From Thysanoteuthis rhombus (lineage: Eukaryota; Mollusca; Cephalopoda; Oegopsida; Thysanoteuthidae): a stretch of DNA of 64,000 nt. A program made the position numbers and the translations under genes. The notes under the pieces were generated by a model. The model did no database searches and had not been told where the DNA came from. It worked only from the letters and a program-made list of their open reading frames with translations. Positions 50,151-62,380 of this stretch are shown here, piece by piece. Each line of letters begins with the position of its first letter. The first letter of the stretch is position 1. The DNA is taken from contig OY735220.1 of assembly GCA_963457665.1 (NCBI GenBank), positions 29,865,518 to 29,929,517 on the forward strand, written 5' to 3'.

Positions 50151-52159
50151 AAATTTAAGTCACAAGAATTTTGGTGGTCAGAGTTAAATAATGAAGTTTT
50201 TCCAGAAACTCTCTTTGATCGAAAAGCTTGAAATAAGCAAAAAATTACCAGCCAGTTAATGCAATCAATTAGTTTGTGAGATGTCAAAGAATCAAAGCAG
50301 GGCCTCTCAAACTAGGGTTCCTGACCAATGAAGATTATTGGGGGAGGCAGAAATATTTGAAAATATTTTTGAAAGAATAATTATGCAACTAATGTTTTTA
50401 AATTTTTTTTATACCCTCACAAAAATGTACTCCTTCTGGTGCTTGTTATATTTTAGTGATAAATTTATGAAAACATTTTTTTCTTCATGAAACTCTACTA
50501 AATAAGCATAGGAGTCTGCAGGGGGGGGGGGCATCAGGCTTTTTCACCTAGAATGAGGAGGTTTAAAAATTAGAAAATCATAAGCAATAAAGGATAATGG
50601 TAAAGTGCAATTGTCTCAAATAACCCCAACTTGATGAACCCACATAAAAGGATGGTATTATTCTTTGTTGCAAAGATATATTCCGAATATGTCCTTTTGT
50701 ACGCCCTAGAGAAGTGGCAGCTGAAGCCCATGTAAACAAGTTGCAATTTTTGGCAAATTTTAGGGGTGTTAACTTGTTTTTATACTTAGTTACAGTTAGA
50801 TTACAACTATGATGATGATTGAGGCATTGCAAAAAAATTTTCTGTATCAAAAGGGGTTGTGAATGAAAAAAGTCTCAGGAACCATGAAATAAAGTAATTG
50901 TGAATTTAGTTAATCATGAGGAAAAAGTAATGGTTCCTCAATAGGATACCAAGGTTCAATCCTTTCCAGATTGACTACATCAGCTCATTGTGATAATTTC
51001 ATTCTATCACATCTTTTCCAATTGAGCTGTGTTTGCAGAAGTTTAAAATACAGCTACCCCCCACTTTATGATAGTTCGCTTTATGTTACTTTACTCTTAT
51101 GAAAGATCCCAAACTGCTATGACTTTGTATCGTGTCTATAGGCATCTGTGCTTTAGCTTGATTTATTCTGTGCATGCATATATCCAAAGGTATCAGAAAA
51201 GATTAAGACTGCTCATAAAGGTGTTACATTTAGTATAAAACTGACAGATATAGGAGAAGATTATTTGGGGGTCTGGAAATACTTGGAAAGTTTTTTGAAT
51301 ATAAATTAATGTTAACTGCTTCTCCATTTCACGCCATTTTGGATTACGATAGGATTTTAGAGGAATGCTCTACTTTTAGACGGGGGGGGGGGTTAATAAT
51401 AAAAGTTACGTTAAAGAGGTTTTTCCTATTCAAAGCATTTTTCAGACAATTGAAAACTTTTGTCTGATCTATTCTACAGCTTTCTTCGGGTGTACTATCT
51501 GAATGTAATGGTGGTAAACTCAGATCAAAGAAGCAGTGTACATTGGCACATCAACTGAGTGTGTAGGTCAGGCAAGTGTGAGGTTCAATCCGATGTGGCT
51601 TCCAATGCTCAACAAGGACAGGTTATGGAAGTCGACACCTAACAAGGAAAGGGAAACACCCAAGCCCTATGTTATAAGCTTTGCTACCATCGGAGTAGAA
51701 ATTCAGGTAAATGTTAGCTCTCAGTTTGTATATTAAAGATCAAAGGGAGGTAACCAGTTACATTGGCTTATGCGTCTGCTACTAACACGTAACAATTCAG
51801 CACTGTTGGAGCCCATTTCATTGGCTATTTACATTAATTATTTTGGAAGAACTGAATAAGAGATGAGAAAAAAATTGTTTAATGAATGCTTATTGCTAGT
51901 TGCCAGTGTATATTCTTTTTAGTTGTATAATTATGAAATAAAATGTTTGTTGGTATTTGTAATCCTAACCTCAAAACTAACCCTTGATTATATCCTCTAT
52001 AATCAAATTTAATAAAATTTACATTTAATAAAACACATGTTAAATGTTCAAGTTGTCTGCTTTTGTTCATTAGTAGTGGAAGGATAAGCTAACATAACTG
52101 GCTACCTGCCTCTGATATTTAATTTACAAACCGAGAATAAACCTTTACCAAAATTCTAT

Positions 52160-52290
52160 TTACCACCATCACATTTGGATAGTGCACCTAAAGAAAGCCG
52201 TAAAATGAATCATTTGAAATGTTGCATTAACAACACTAACAACAAGAAAGAGTACGATCACCAAAGAACTCTTTAAAGGTTTTTTCTATT
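52160..52290 (+). repeat. Dispersed repeat with GGAAGGCC-type core (copy 2)
   Basis: ACATTTGGATAGTGCACCTA, AGAAAGCCGTAAAATGAATC, TTGAAATGTTGCATTAACAA and AACAAGAAAGAGTACGATCA are colinear with 2885-3000. Confidence 0.6.
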
Positions 52291-53416
52291 TCCCCATATC
52301 ATTTGAAGGGCAATAGACATCTTCATAACTTGAATAATTTATGTCACACTAATGATGAAGTTGATGAACAGTGAAACTCTAGCTAGTCTTTAAGACATAC
52401 CATATATACTTATGTATAGATTGAGTATTGCAGACCAAATTTCAAGGCAAAAATACTTGAGCAGTAATTTTGTAAGGTTAAAATTGAAACATAATAGGAA
52501 GATCTAGGAGCAACCATTGGTTTAAGAAATGGAAGATACCACCAGCAAATAAATACAATAGTTGATTATTCAAATTTGAATTCAGATTTGAATACATAAA
52601 TATCAATTACATCTTATGCATACACACAACCAACCCAGCTTTATATAAGTGGTATCTTTTTGCTAAATATCTATTCAGACACTCACTATAGAGGAAGCCA
52701 CTTTCTATGATCACTTTAGGACAGGGTCTTCAAGATATGAACACTGATTGAAAACATTCATGTTTATAAATTTATATTCATAATTAAAAATTAATTGTTA
52801 TGTAATGTAAATTTATTGTTATAAACAATAAACAACTTTACATAATGAAAAATTAATATGATTGATAAAAATATTTTGATATAATTATTAATTAATTTGA
52901 AATAGTGTTCAGGACCAGCTGATTTTGATAACAATAATTGTTTGATAAAAATAATAAAAGGCTTCCTCTGTATTTACATTTTACAACAAATTTTTGAAAG
53001 ATTTTTCCTTTGAGGCCATATAAACAAAATATTTTCAATTCATGAATGGAATAATAAATCTCATACTAAATCAGAAATACACACACAAACGAACAATTGT
53101 ACAAAAAATTCTTTTTATTTTTCTAATTATGATTTTTACACCACAAAATCAATTTTTAAAAATTCAGCAAAAGAGAAAAATACTAAATGACTCATTCTTT
53201 CATCAGCATAAAGGTAACAATTGTTACATGACTGCTATTAAACATCAAACAGAGTATTTGCAAGGGCTCAAAATATCATTTATATATCATCAAATTGTAA
53301 GAATGTGGTCATATATTTATTTTTGTTCAGATCTACTTTACATTATACCAGTGTTCAAATGTTAAAATATTGCAAAAAGGTTTTCATTAAACAGTTTCAT
53401 TCTTCATTCTAACCTA

Positions 53417-53740
53417 CTGTTTTCCAAACTTTTTTTGCCTGCAACCATGAACACGGAATCTTTTTGGCTTTGTGACCCTCAGGGCAGAAACATAATTTCA
53501 ATGTTTCTTCATTTTACTGTACCTTTCAATATAATAATTAATTACAAGCATTGGACATGAACAGACTGGGATACATCAGGAGCTTTTATTGTGAAATTGT
53601 GATGTAAAAATATTTCATCATTTTTCACTTGCAACATTATTTTAAATTTCTGTAAATATTTTTTTAATTTTCTTCAAACCATCTCATGACCCCCAGAAGT
53701 TTTCTCGCTACCCTATTGACCATGGGCTTGGGAACCACTG
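53417..53740. mobile_element. hAT-like MITE with target-site duplication
   Basis: TTCTAACCTA occurs immediately on both sides (53407-53416 and 53741-53750). The left end reads CTGTTTTCCAAACTTTTTTT and the inverse of the right end reads CAGTGGTTCCCAAGCCCATG, the classical hAT-type terminus. Ten identical flanking bases include the 8-bp duplication typical of hAT. At 324 bp it has no coding capacity. The intact duplication suggests a fairly recent insertion. Confidence 0.8.
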
Positions 53741-53934
53741 TTCTAACCTAAACAAATATGTGTATAAATAAATATCAAGATTTGTCCATCATAACTAATA
53801 AATAGTAAATACCAGAAATGGAAAACATGAGAGTTTCCAAAATATAACAGATATGTATAAAAGCAATTCTTATTTCATGATTTATTTTCTGAATTGAACA
53901 ACCATAGCCAACAAAATTGGCAGAGGATTCTTCC

Positions 53935-54215
53935 CTTTATGTATATGTTAATGTTCGTTCTTGTGTTCCAGTGCTCCTGGCCATACCATTTTATCTACAG
54001 ACTTGAAAATTTATATCAATACTTTACTAGACCCCTCCTGAAAATTTTTTTTTCTTTGGAATAAAAACTTTTTTGGCCTGTTTTAGGCTCTATTTTTGAC
54101 AGGGTATAGTTTATTAATAACGTCTATATTCTCAATGGAATCTTTATAGATGACTTCAAATTTTGATGCAATGATTGTTCAATTATTGACGGTGATGGTG
54201 AGTTTTCTTTTGAAT
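53935..54215 (+). repeat. Family D repeat (copy 2)
   Basis: GTTCTTGTGTTCCAGTGCTC / CTGGCCATACCATTTTA, CAGACTTGAAAATT, TACTAGACCCCTCC, then CTCAATGGAATCTTTATAGA and TTCAATTATTGACGGTGATG are colinear with 8508-8852. Confidence 0.6.
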
Positions 54216-54292
54216 CTTAGTGCTGATTTCATGCCTGAAGTTTATATCAACATGAAATTAGAGTATCAGAAATGATAACTAATAATAAACAA

Positions 54293-54692
54293 GTTTGATT
54301 AGTCATTCAGTAGAAACCCTTATGTGTCCATGTCTTTGGGGGTGATCAATCAAAAAATTGGAAAAAGGAGGATAGATAAATAAGTTACTTCTCTCACCTT
54401 TTGTTGGGCTGTGATCGCTTAGAAGGTCAAAACTTCCAGAAAACAAGCGTTAATGCTGCCAGGTAAAAACTAAGCGACCAGTTTAGCATAACTTTACATT
54501 GAAAATTGAACCATCCAACTAAAAATCTATTTTGGACGGGAATTTAAAAAAAAACTCATTTTTTTCTAACATAATAAGGGATAATTGTCTTAATTTTCAG
54601 CCCTTTAGCTCCATTGGTATAGCTTGAACATGCAGTAGATAGCCAGCCAGATCAATTTATAAACTGAAGAAACCTATGTTGATAGTTTCTGA
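54293..54692 (-). repeat. Family A repeat (copy 11, near full length)
   Basis: TTAGTCATTCAGTAGAAACC, GGGGGTGATCAATCAAAAAA, AAAACAAGCGTTAATGCTGC and AACTGAAGAAACCTATGTTG are the inverse of the family blocks. Confidence 0.75.
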
Positions 54693-57600
54693 TACCTTTA
54701 TGGAGAAAAAGGAAAGATAACTGTAAAAGCCTCAATCAAACTTTAAAAATTTTGAAACTCAATTTTCACTTTGAATTTTAGTTTTCATCTCTTACTCTTT
54801 TTAAATATTTTCCTCTTCAAAAAAAATGAAAATTTTATATTAAGAAATTTTAGCAATATGATAACATGCAAATACTGATAACGTGATTGGTATTGTTCAA
54901 AAGCACTTCATGCATATTTTTGGAAACAGAAAATTTTGTCTATAAATTATGTCATCCCATTGTTGTATGAAACAGGCACATAAGTGATGAAGAAATTCTA
55001 AAAAAAAATGGAGAATGTCTCTCTATTTGAAGAAATATAAAATGACATGGCAAGTGGCTTTCTTTAAAAAGTAAGCTTTTATTCTTTACATACAAAATAA
55101 TACAGGTGTACACTCTCTTTTCAAAAAGCCTTAGAACCAGAAATTTTTCGGATTGGAAGTACAGGTACTTTATATGAGGTAGAAAATTAAGCCGATTGTT
55201 ACCCACAGAAGAATCTGCAGCTCTTTTCAAGATTTTCAGTCTCCAAAGTGAGAAAAAAATCACCTAAAAAATCACAAAAATATTTGAAGAGAAGAGGCAT
55301 GTCTAACTAGTAGGAGCATTGAGACACAATTGCATGGCCTCTCAAGGCTGTTTATAAATAATAATTTCCAATGTGCTCTACAAGGTCTAACAGAGTGCAG
55401 AGGGTGGTAAATCTTGAGATCCGTGTCACTTCAGGTCACGTTTGGAACCAAACATGAACTTAGTGTGCTGATCATATGCATGGAAAAAGTGTTTGGTTCA
55501 CGTGGTTTTTTGGTTTTTCAGAATTTTAGAGAAGAGATTATGTACCTGAATTTCCTATATTTTTGGTATTGATAGTTATTCCACCAGAAGATTCTTACCA
55601 GTTTACTATTTGACTTCCCTCAGATCCATATTGGTTTGGTTTTTAATTTCAAATTGAAGAGATTCAGTTCAGTATCCAAATATTTAGATTTGATATATGA
55701 AAGCAAACATTTATTTATTAATGGTTTTCAAAATTATCATCCGTTATGAATTCCTTTACCTTGGTTTCAAACATTATTTTTTTCACATGGGTATTTACTA
55801 AGCTTAATTGAGTCTAGCATAAGGCCATCAGTGGAATAGTCGGCAAGACTAGTTTCTTACCCACTACTCCATGGCAAGGGGCCTATTTATTTTTCTATAC
55901 ACAGAAGGATACAAAAGTGGTTATATAGTTATTTTTGAAAAGATACTGATGTTTGATGCATAGTTCTTTATAATTCATATCATATATTTTATTATTCCTT
56001 ACTCATACATTATTCTTCTTGATTAATTGTTGTTTGTCCTCCTTATGGGAGCATTAATAATTCATTATAATGCATACCTTTTTAACCTTCTGTATGGCTT
56101 ATTTTTTGATAATAACAACTGTATACCTACTTTTGCATTTCCTGTATATATTTTCATATTTTTGAGTTTTCACTCAAATTTCTTTTACTTCAATGGCACT
56201 TTTCTCATGAAAAATGTTTCAAGTAATAATGGTAACAGTCTGTATATGTATTTAAGTTGACAGTACATAACTTGAGGAAAGTCGTTGACTGGTTCTGCCA
56301 AAATATAGTGGAAATTACCCCCCCCCCCCCAACAAAAGAATATAGGAAAATATCTGTAATATAACTTATATAAACACTGAATAATAACTATCAAGCAGAT
56401 TCAACTGGTTAATTAAGTGATTTTGTAATGATTTTATATCTTTGTTTGCATCTTTGATAATTACTTAGACTAGCTTAATCTGGCACAAGGCCAAAAATGT
56501 GGGGCATCCAGTGAAGGTCCAACTCACTTTGGGAGTAATGGAGTGTGAGAACGGTATCCACTTTGCATTCTTATTGTGCTTTTATTGTTTTGTTTCAATC
56601 TAAAAATTATTTTCAAGAAAAATTATACTGTTCCAAATTTTGTTTGGATAATTCTATCTATTCTTGGCATCCTTGATGCTGTCTTCACAATGTTTTGGAA
56701 GATCCATTCTTCAGCAAGTTTATAATTTGAGAGACCCTTTTTTCTCTCCAGCTAATTATGGTGAAGAAAAAAATAGTAGTCATTGATATACCAACTGGAT
56801 GAAAAGTGTTCATATGAATAAGAGATTGAATAATTCAATCCAAATTTGGAATGTTAATGACACTCAAATTTATAGACATTATATATATTTATTAAAACTG
56901 ACATAGTTCTAGCTCTTGCACATATGTAGTCAAAAAGCAATTAAATATTTTCAGAGGACAAAATTTCAGAGCAGGACAAATTCATTGACATTTTCTTCCT
57001 ATGTCATCTCTTATCTAATAAACATTCTCCAAACTCACTGGGGGTAAAAAAATTATATATTGTCGTAGACAACTTGTATTTGATGAGATATCAAACCCAG
57101 TTTTGAATCAAAGACAGTAAATGTCCATTACTCTTAGGAATCTGAGACAAGGGAGAGCATTCATGATTAGGGCAAAGTCCTTTTGGATTTGAAGAATGTA
57201 GATCACAAATGGAATAACATATTTAATATTTAGATTTGTTATAATGAAAAGGAAGTAGTATGAGATTTCCAGTTGTTGCTACTAACAACCATTGTGGATC
57301 CTGGCCATTTGCCACATTTGGACCCATCTACTGCACATAATGGTTTCAGAACCTACACTTCTCAATGTCCACAGTTGTTTGTTGTACCTATTGTTGGTGC
57401 TGTTCACACATCAGTCTGGTCAGCTACAATAGATATAAACATCTACAACAGGGTTGCCAAACTTTTTAAACCATTAACCCAAGCAGGGCTGCCAAAAGAT
57501 ATTAATCAAACACACCAAAATCCCATACTAAAATGTACAAATTCCATACTACATAATTATATATCAACTGATACAATAATCATGGTAGCAAGTTGTATTT

Positions 57601-60600
57601 CATGTATTTTTATTTCTTATACAAATGTTGGCTTTTGACCCAAAATGTTCAATAGACCCCTAGTCATGTTTATTGAACCCATTTTATTATTCCAACCACC
57701 TGATCTACAATAACAACACTCACGCAGAAAAAAAGGGAGGTCTGTTAGACCTGACAGCTTACTCCATCATCAAAATGAAAAACTAGTTTGTCACAAGGCT
57801 CCCAGGACTTGAACTGACCCAAGAGTTGGAATTATATAACATTAATCACAAGTAATTTGGACATATACCTTTTTATCAACAATACTGTAAATTAGTTAAA
57901 ATGAACATTTGAACAAATATAGAGGAATGGTCCCTGGCCATTTTTCTGTATAATATTCCCCAACATTTATTCATAAATAAAACACATCAAGGTATAATTC
58001 ATTTAAAATGATGAAATATTTCTAGAAATTTGTAATGTTCACTGATTTTCAGAGAATTTTGGAAGAAAAAATAAATTTCAATTAATGGACATTTTCATTT
58101 GAGTTTTTTCTTTGGACAAGTCAGTTTCGAACAAAATGGACTTGAATGTAGGTCACATAAGGAATGTGTGGGTGTAAAATACAGAAAATATAATCACTCT
58201 GAGCGATCATCATTATTAATAAACATCACTTTCAACGAACAGATTGAACCTTTCTTCTTTTTTTAATATGACATACATTCAAAGAAATATTTGGTCACTA
58301 AAACTCAAAAAGAAAGTAAAATACTGTATATGCCAGGATATAAGATAAGCATTTGATTGAAAAGAAGAAAAAATTAAAAAAAACAAAACAAAAAACTATG
58401 CAAATTTACACTGCTTCCAGTATGGCGGTACCATGACAAGGGAACTGTCTACTAAAGCTTGACACGGACAGTTATGTGGCTTGAAAGAGTTACTGTGAGT
58501 GGTACTCCTCCAAATACACTTGTAAACTATCAGTCTTATAGTCTAGCATATACAGTAATGATAATTCTTTTTTCTTATATAAAGCATTCAAATCATTTAT
58601 CATGAAAAAAAAATGAAATGACATTGTGCTTGTTAACACTGTAAGTAGGGAGTTTTGTTTTTATTCTTTCTTGTTAGCCAGCAGTAAATATCTAGTCTGG
58701 GGTTACCATATCCGAACATTTAAGGAAAAAAAAGGTCCCCATCCCGAAGACATTATGCACTGGCCCAACACACAGTTTGGCACTATGTAACCTTCAAGCA
58801 ACCATGATAATTTATTTTGTAGGCTTTTAAAGAATTTTAAAAAACTTCTTCCAGACAAAGATTTCAAGATCTAAATGAAGGACATGTTTTTGGGAAATAC
58901 GGTCATATGGCAACCCTAATCTGATCATTAAATTCATGTCAGTCAAAATCTAGCTCCCACATACAGAAAAAACTGAAAAAAATATTTCATATTTTGTGTG
59001 ATGGGAGAAAAAAAAGCCTATCATTTTGGAGGCCAGTTAGTCAAATTCAGCATTCAAATTTAAAGACATTTTCAGCTTCTAATTCAAACAAGCAGATATT
59101 GTTTTACTTGACATTTTTCTCAACAATTTTTGTCTATTTTTATGAAAATAAGACATTTTATTCACTAAGAAAGTCAGAGGGAATTCATTTTTCATCTGTT
59201 TTGTTCATTTAGTTGCATTAAAAACAAGATTATTTTCTTCATATAAAAAATGTTTTGTGATAGGGAAGAAATTACGGGCAGTGGTAAATTATGAGAAGTA
59301 TAATAAAGAAATCATTTATTACCAGTAAAATAACTTTAATCAATAAATAACCCTAACCCCAAATTTAATTAATCAACACAAACCTCTGCATAAAAGCTTC
59401 TTCAAATTACATTCTCTTTGCTTCCCATATTCTATGGGGGACAAGAAATTATTCGTTTTGTAGGATGTATAAATCATGGATACTAGAGCAACTTTAAATC
59501 CTTATGACAAAGTTGGACAATTACTTTTTAGGATAACTGCTTGAGTGAGAAAAAATCTAAATCCAGTTATTTTCTCTACATGGAACTTTGCATAATAAGT
59601 TGAGACAGGATCCAAGAATCAAAGTGAATATCTTGTACTTTATATATTGGCATATAAGTCGACCCCAAAACTAGGTGTTAATTCAAATTTATCCAATATT
59701 TGTCAGATAAGTCTCCAGCATAAGGCAGCACTGCATCTGTTAGAGTGTCAAGTTATTAAGGTCAAAACCAGGCATTTTCAGGGGGGGAGGTATCATCCCC
59801 AAAGGGGCAAAGGCTGAGCTGAGAAGGACGGTAAACTACCACATACAAATGGATTTTTCTTGAAAAAAAAAAAAAAAAAGAACTTGTTTCAAGTTGTCAA
59901 GTTAAGAAATAGGAGGGAAGCTACTACCATTTGGTGAATTATAGAATCTACTTTTAAAAATTGTTTTTAATTATTAATTCCTGTCTCAGTTATTGTGTTA
60001 TTTCATTATAAACATGAATCCTTAAGCTCCAAAAATCTACTGTAAACAATTCATCATGAAATTTACCAGATGAGGTGTGAAGGGGCATAGCGATCACCAG
60101 CATGGAACAAATGGAATCTGTGGATCAAGTTTCTGCCAAGACTGTTTACATGCACTTTACACCTAGGTCATTTGGAGAGATAAGGCATTCCATGAATTGG
60201 AAGATGAACAGTCAAGCTATTTGGCTTAAGACACATGGGGGGAAATATTGAGGGGAGCCAATAATTAAAATGGAGTGATAGGAAAAAAATGGTTGAGAAA
60301 CCCTGGAAACATACTATTGTGAAATTTTAGGGAAAATATTTGATACTTAAAAAGTCTATTATACAGTAGTTATTTTTCAATGCTATCAGAAGACACTATT
60401 TTTGTTGATAGATTAAGCTAGTAAATCAAATACAGAATACTGATTTACAAGGGCACTTTACACTGAGGCAGCAGCCAGCAGATTAGTATCATGCTATTGC
60501 ATTGAGTTCAATTCCCACTGGGTGCCCCATATTTGTGGCATTCTGCCAGACTAAGTAGCAACATACAGATTTATTTTATCCTATTAATCCCAAACTGTAA

Positions 60601-60739
60601 ACCAGTTGAAAGAAAAGGGACCAAATACAATTAATAGAAAAGTTGACTTATTTATCAGACTATTGTTAGGCTTTGTCTAAATTTCTGAGATGAGGAATTA
60701 TCATTATACACCCTGATTTACTTGGATTAGTAACAATAT

Positions 60740-60830
60740 GATTACAACAGACAACTGAGGAAGGCCAGAGGGTACAACAGCCAAAATGTTGTGATTATAT
60801 CAACCAAAATGAAGATACAAGTCCGAGTCA
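60740..60830 (+). repeat. Dispersed repeat with GAGGAAGGCC core (copy 3)
   Basis: ACAACTGAGGAAGGCCAGAG, then GGTACAACAGCC, AAAATGTTGTG and ATCAACCAAAATGAAGATAC form the same core-stem-AAATGTT order as at 2905-2960 and 52185-52240. Confidence 0.5.
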
Positions 60831-61655
60831 ATCATTGTATTATATTAGGTTGTTAGCCATTCTGTTTTTTTTCTAGTGATTATTTTAATGCAGAAGAGTG
60901 GCACAAAATGAACAGAGCAAATATACAGAAAGATTTATTTCAGATTAAATATTGGTCTTGAAATAATTTTTTATGGCTCTAAACTTACAAGAATTTTAAA
61001 TGGAAAAAAATTCAGATTCTGTCATCACAACGAGTCAGAGAATAAATAAGCCAAGTGAAAAAGTAAATAAAAATAAGTTTTATTTCAGCAGCAAAACAAT
61101 GTTTAACCTGTTTGCTGCCACAAATGAGATAACTCATCTACGCAAGTTGTCAGTCCAGTGCCACAGACGATATAATTTGTCTTACAATAGTGTTATTCTC
61201 TTTTTTTCTTTCATACATTTATGAAACATTCTGTTGTACATATCAATTGATTTGAGTGAGAATAAAACAATTTCAAACATGCATTGAAGACTTTCTATTT
61301 TCAATTTTTATGCAAAATGACTGGCACAGGAGTAACAACATTAAAAAATATACTTGGCAGTAAACAGGTTAAAAACACTAAATTCATAGCAAATGTTTTA
61401 TATCTTATCAGCAAATACTATTAAAATAGAAAATTAAAGACAGGTCAGATTCAAACCAATAACTGGTCCGTAGCTTTTAACACAATCCCTAAAAATTTGA
61501 CTCAAAAAAGAAAACAAAGAAAAAGCTTGGGGAATTAGGATGGATTCTAATAGTGTGTGTTTGAGTGTAGGAGAATCTGGTTTTCAAGCTGAACAATGTC
61601 GATATTTTATCATGAATATTTTCCTGTAACATCTTATACTGAAGAAAATACTAAA

Positions 61656-61771
61656 TTAACCCTTCCAGGACTAACCTATTAAAGTGCTTAATGCCTGAAT
61701 TAAAATGTCCCAGTAGACTTCTAAAAGAGATCTATGGGACATATATATCCTAGCAGTCTTGAAAGGGTTAG
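61656..61771. mobile_element. Small MITE with TTAACCCTT ends
   Basis: TTAACCCTTCCAGGACTAAC at the left is mirrored by the inverse of the right end, CTAACCCTTTCAAGACTGCT. The 116-bp element is largely palindromic. Its TTAA-type end recalls piggyBac-mobilised MITEs (inference), and a dead piggyBac transposase lies in this window. Confidence 0.6.
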
Positions 61772-62049
61772 AACATCTGACCGGTGACAAACAGTTATTA
61801 TTATCATGGAAGGAAGCAGCAAGGAGTTGGAACAAGATTACATCGATGAGTAGATTGGCTGTAAAGTCATTTTGACATATGTATAAACAAATTAAATAAA
61901 CACCTCCATACAAAAGCAATGGCATTGACACCATTTGCAATCAACTATGACATTACCCATAATACCTTATATTCATATTGAGCAATTTGTTCATTCTTGT
62001 GAACTCCTAGTTGAGCTCAGAGCCTCAACCACAGTGCTGCAGTTTCAGT

Positions 62050-62380
62050 ATTAAGTGGGTCTTTTACAAGGTGGAGTTGCTAGCCCAAAGCTCAACCCTC
62101 TTCCTTTACCTGGCTTAGGAACAGCTAAAGAGAGTGTCAAGCTGTAGGTTTTTGTATGTAAAAGTAACTGTCTCCTCGATGGGCTGCCTCACAAGGATAA
62201 AGAGCTCCAATTACCCCGCTATTTACCAATAGCTGGACCGATGAGTGGATTCATGCCTTTCCTAATGGCCTTAGTGTGAAGTGAATGTAAATAGGCTTGG
62301 CAGAAATTTGATCTACAGATTCCATTATTTCCGTGCTGGTGAACGCTGTGCCACTTTGTACTTCCTATATCGAGCAATAC
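62050..62380 (+). repeat. Family E repeat (copy 2, uninterrupted)
   Basis: TGTCAAGCTGTAGGTTTTTG, GATGGGCTGCCTCAC, GAGCTCCAATTACCCCGCTA, GTGGATTCATGCCTTTCC and GTGTGAAGTGAATGTAAATA match both halves of 31230-31870 in order. Confidence 0.65.

Noticed and set aside
57273..57638. 121-codon plus-strand frame
   Set aside because: No recognisable domain. Part of it falls in sequence resembling decayed repeat ends (GGGTTGCCAAACTTTTT).
58420..58436. ATGGCGG motif as start of an upstream divergent gene
   Set aside because: The frame closes after four codons and no donor site or conserved continuation follows.
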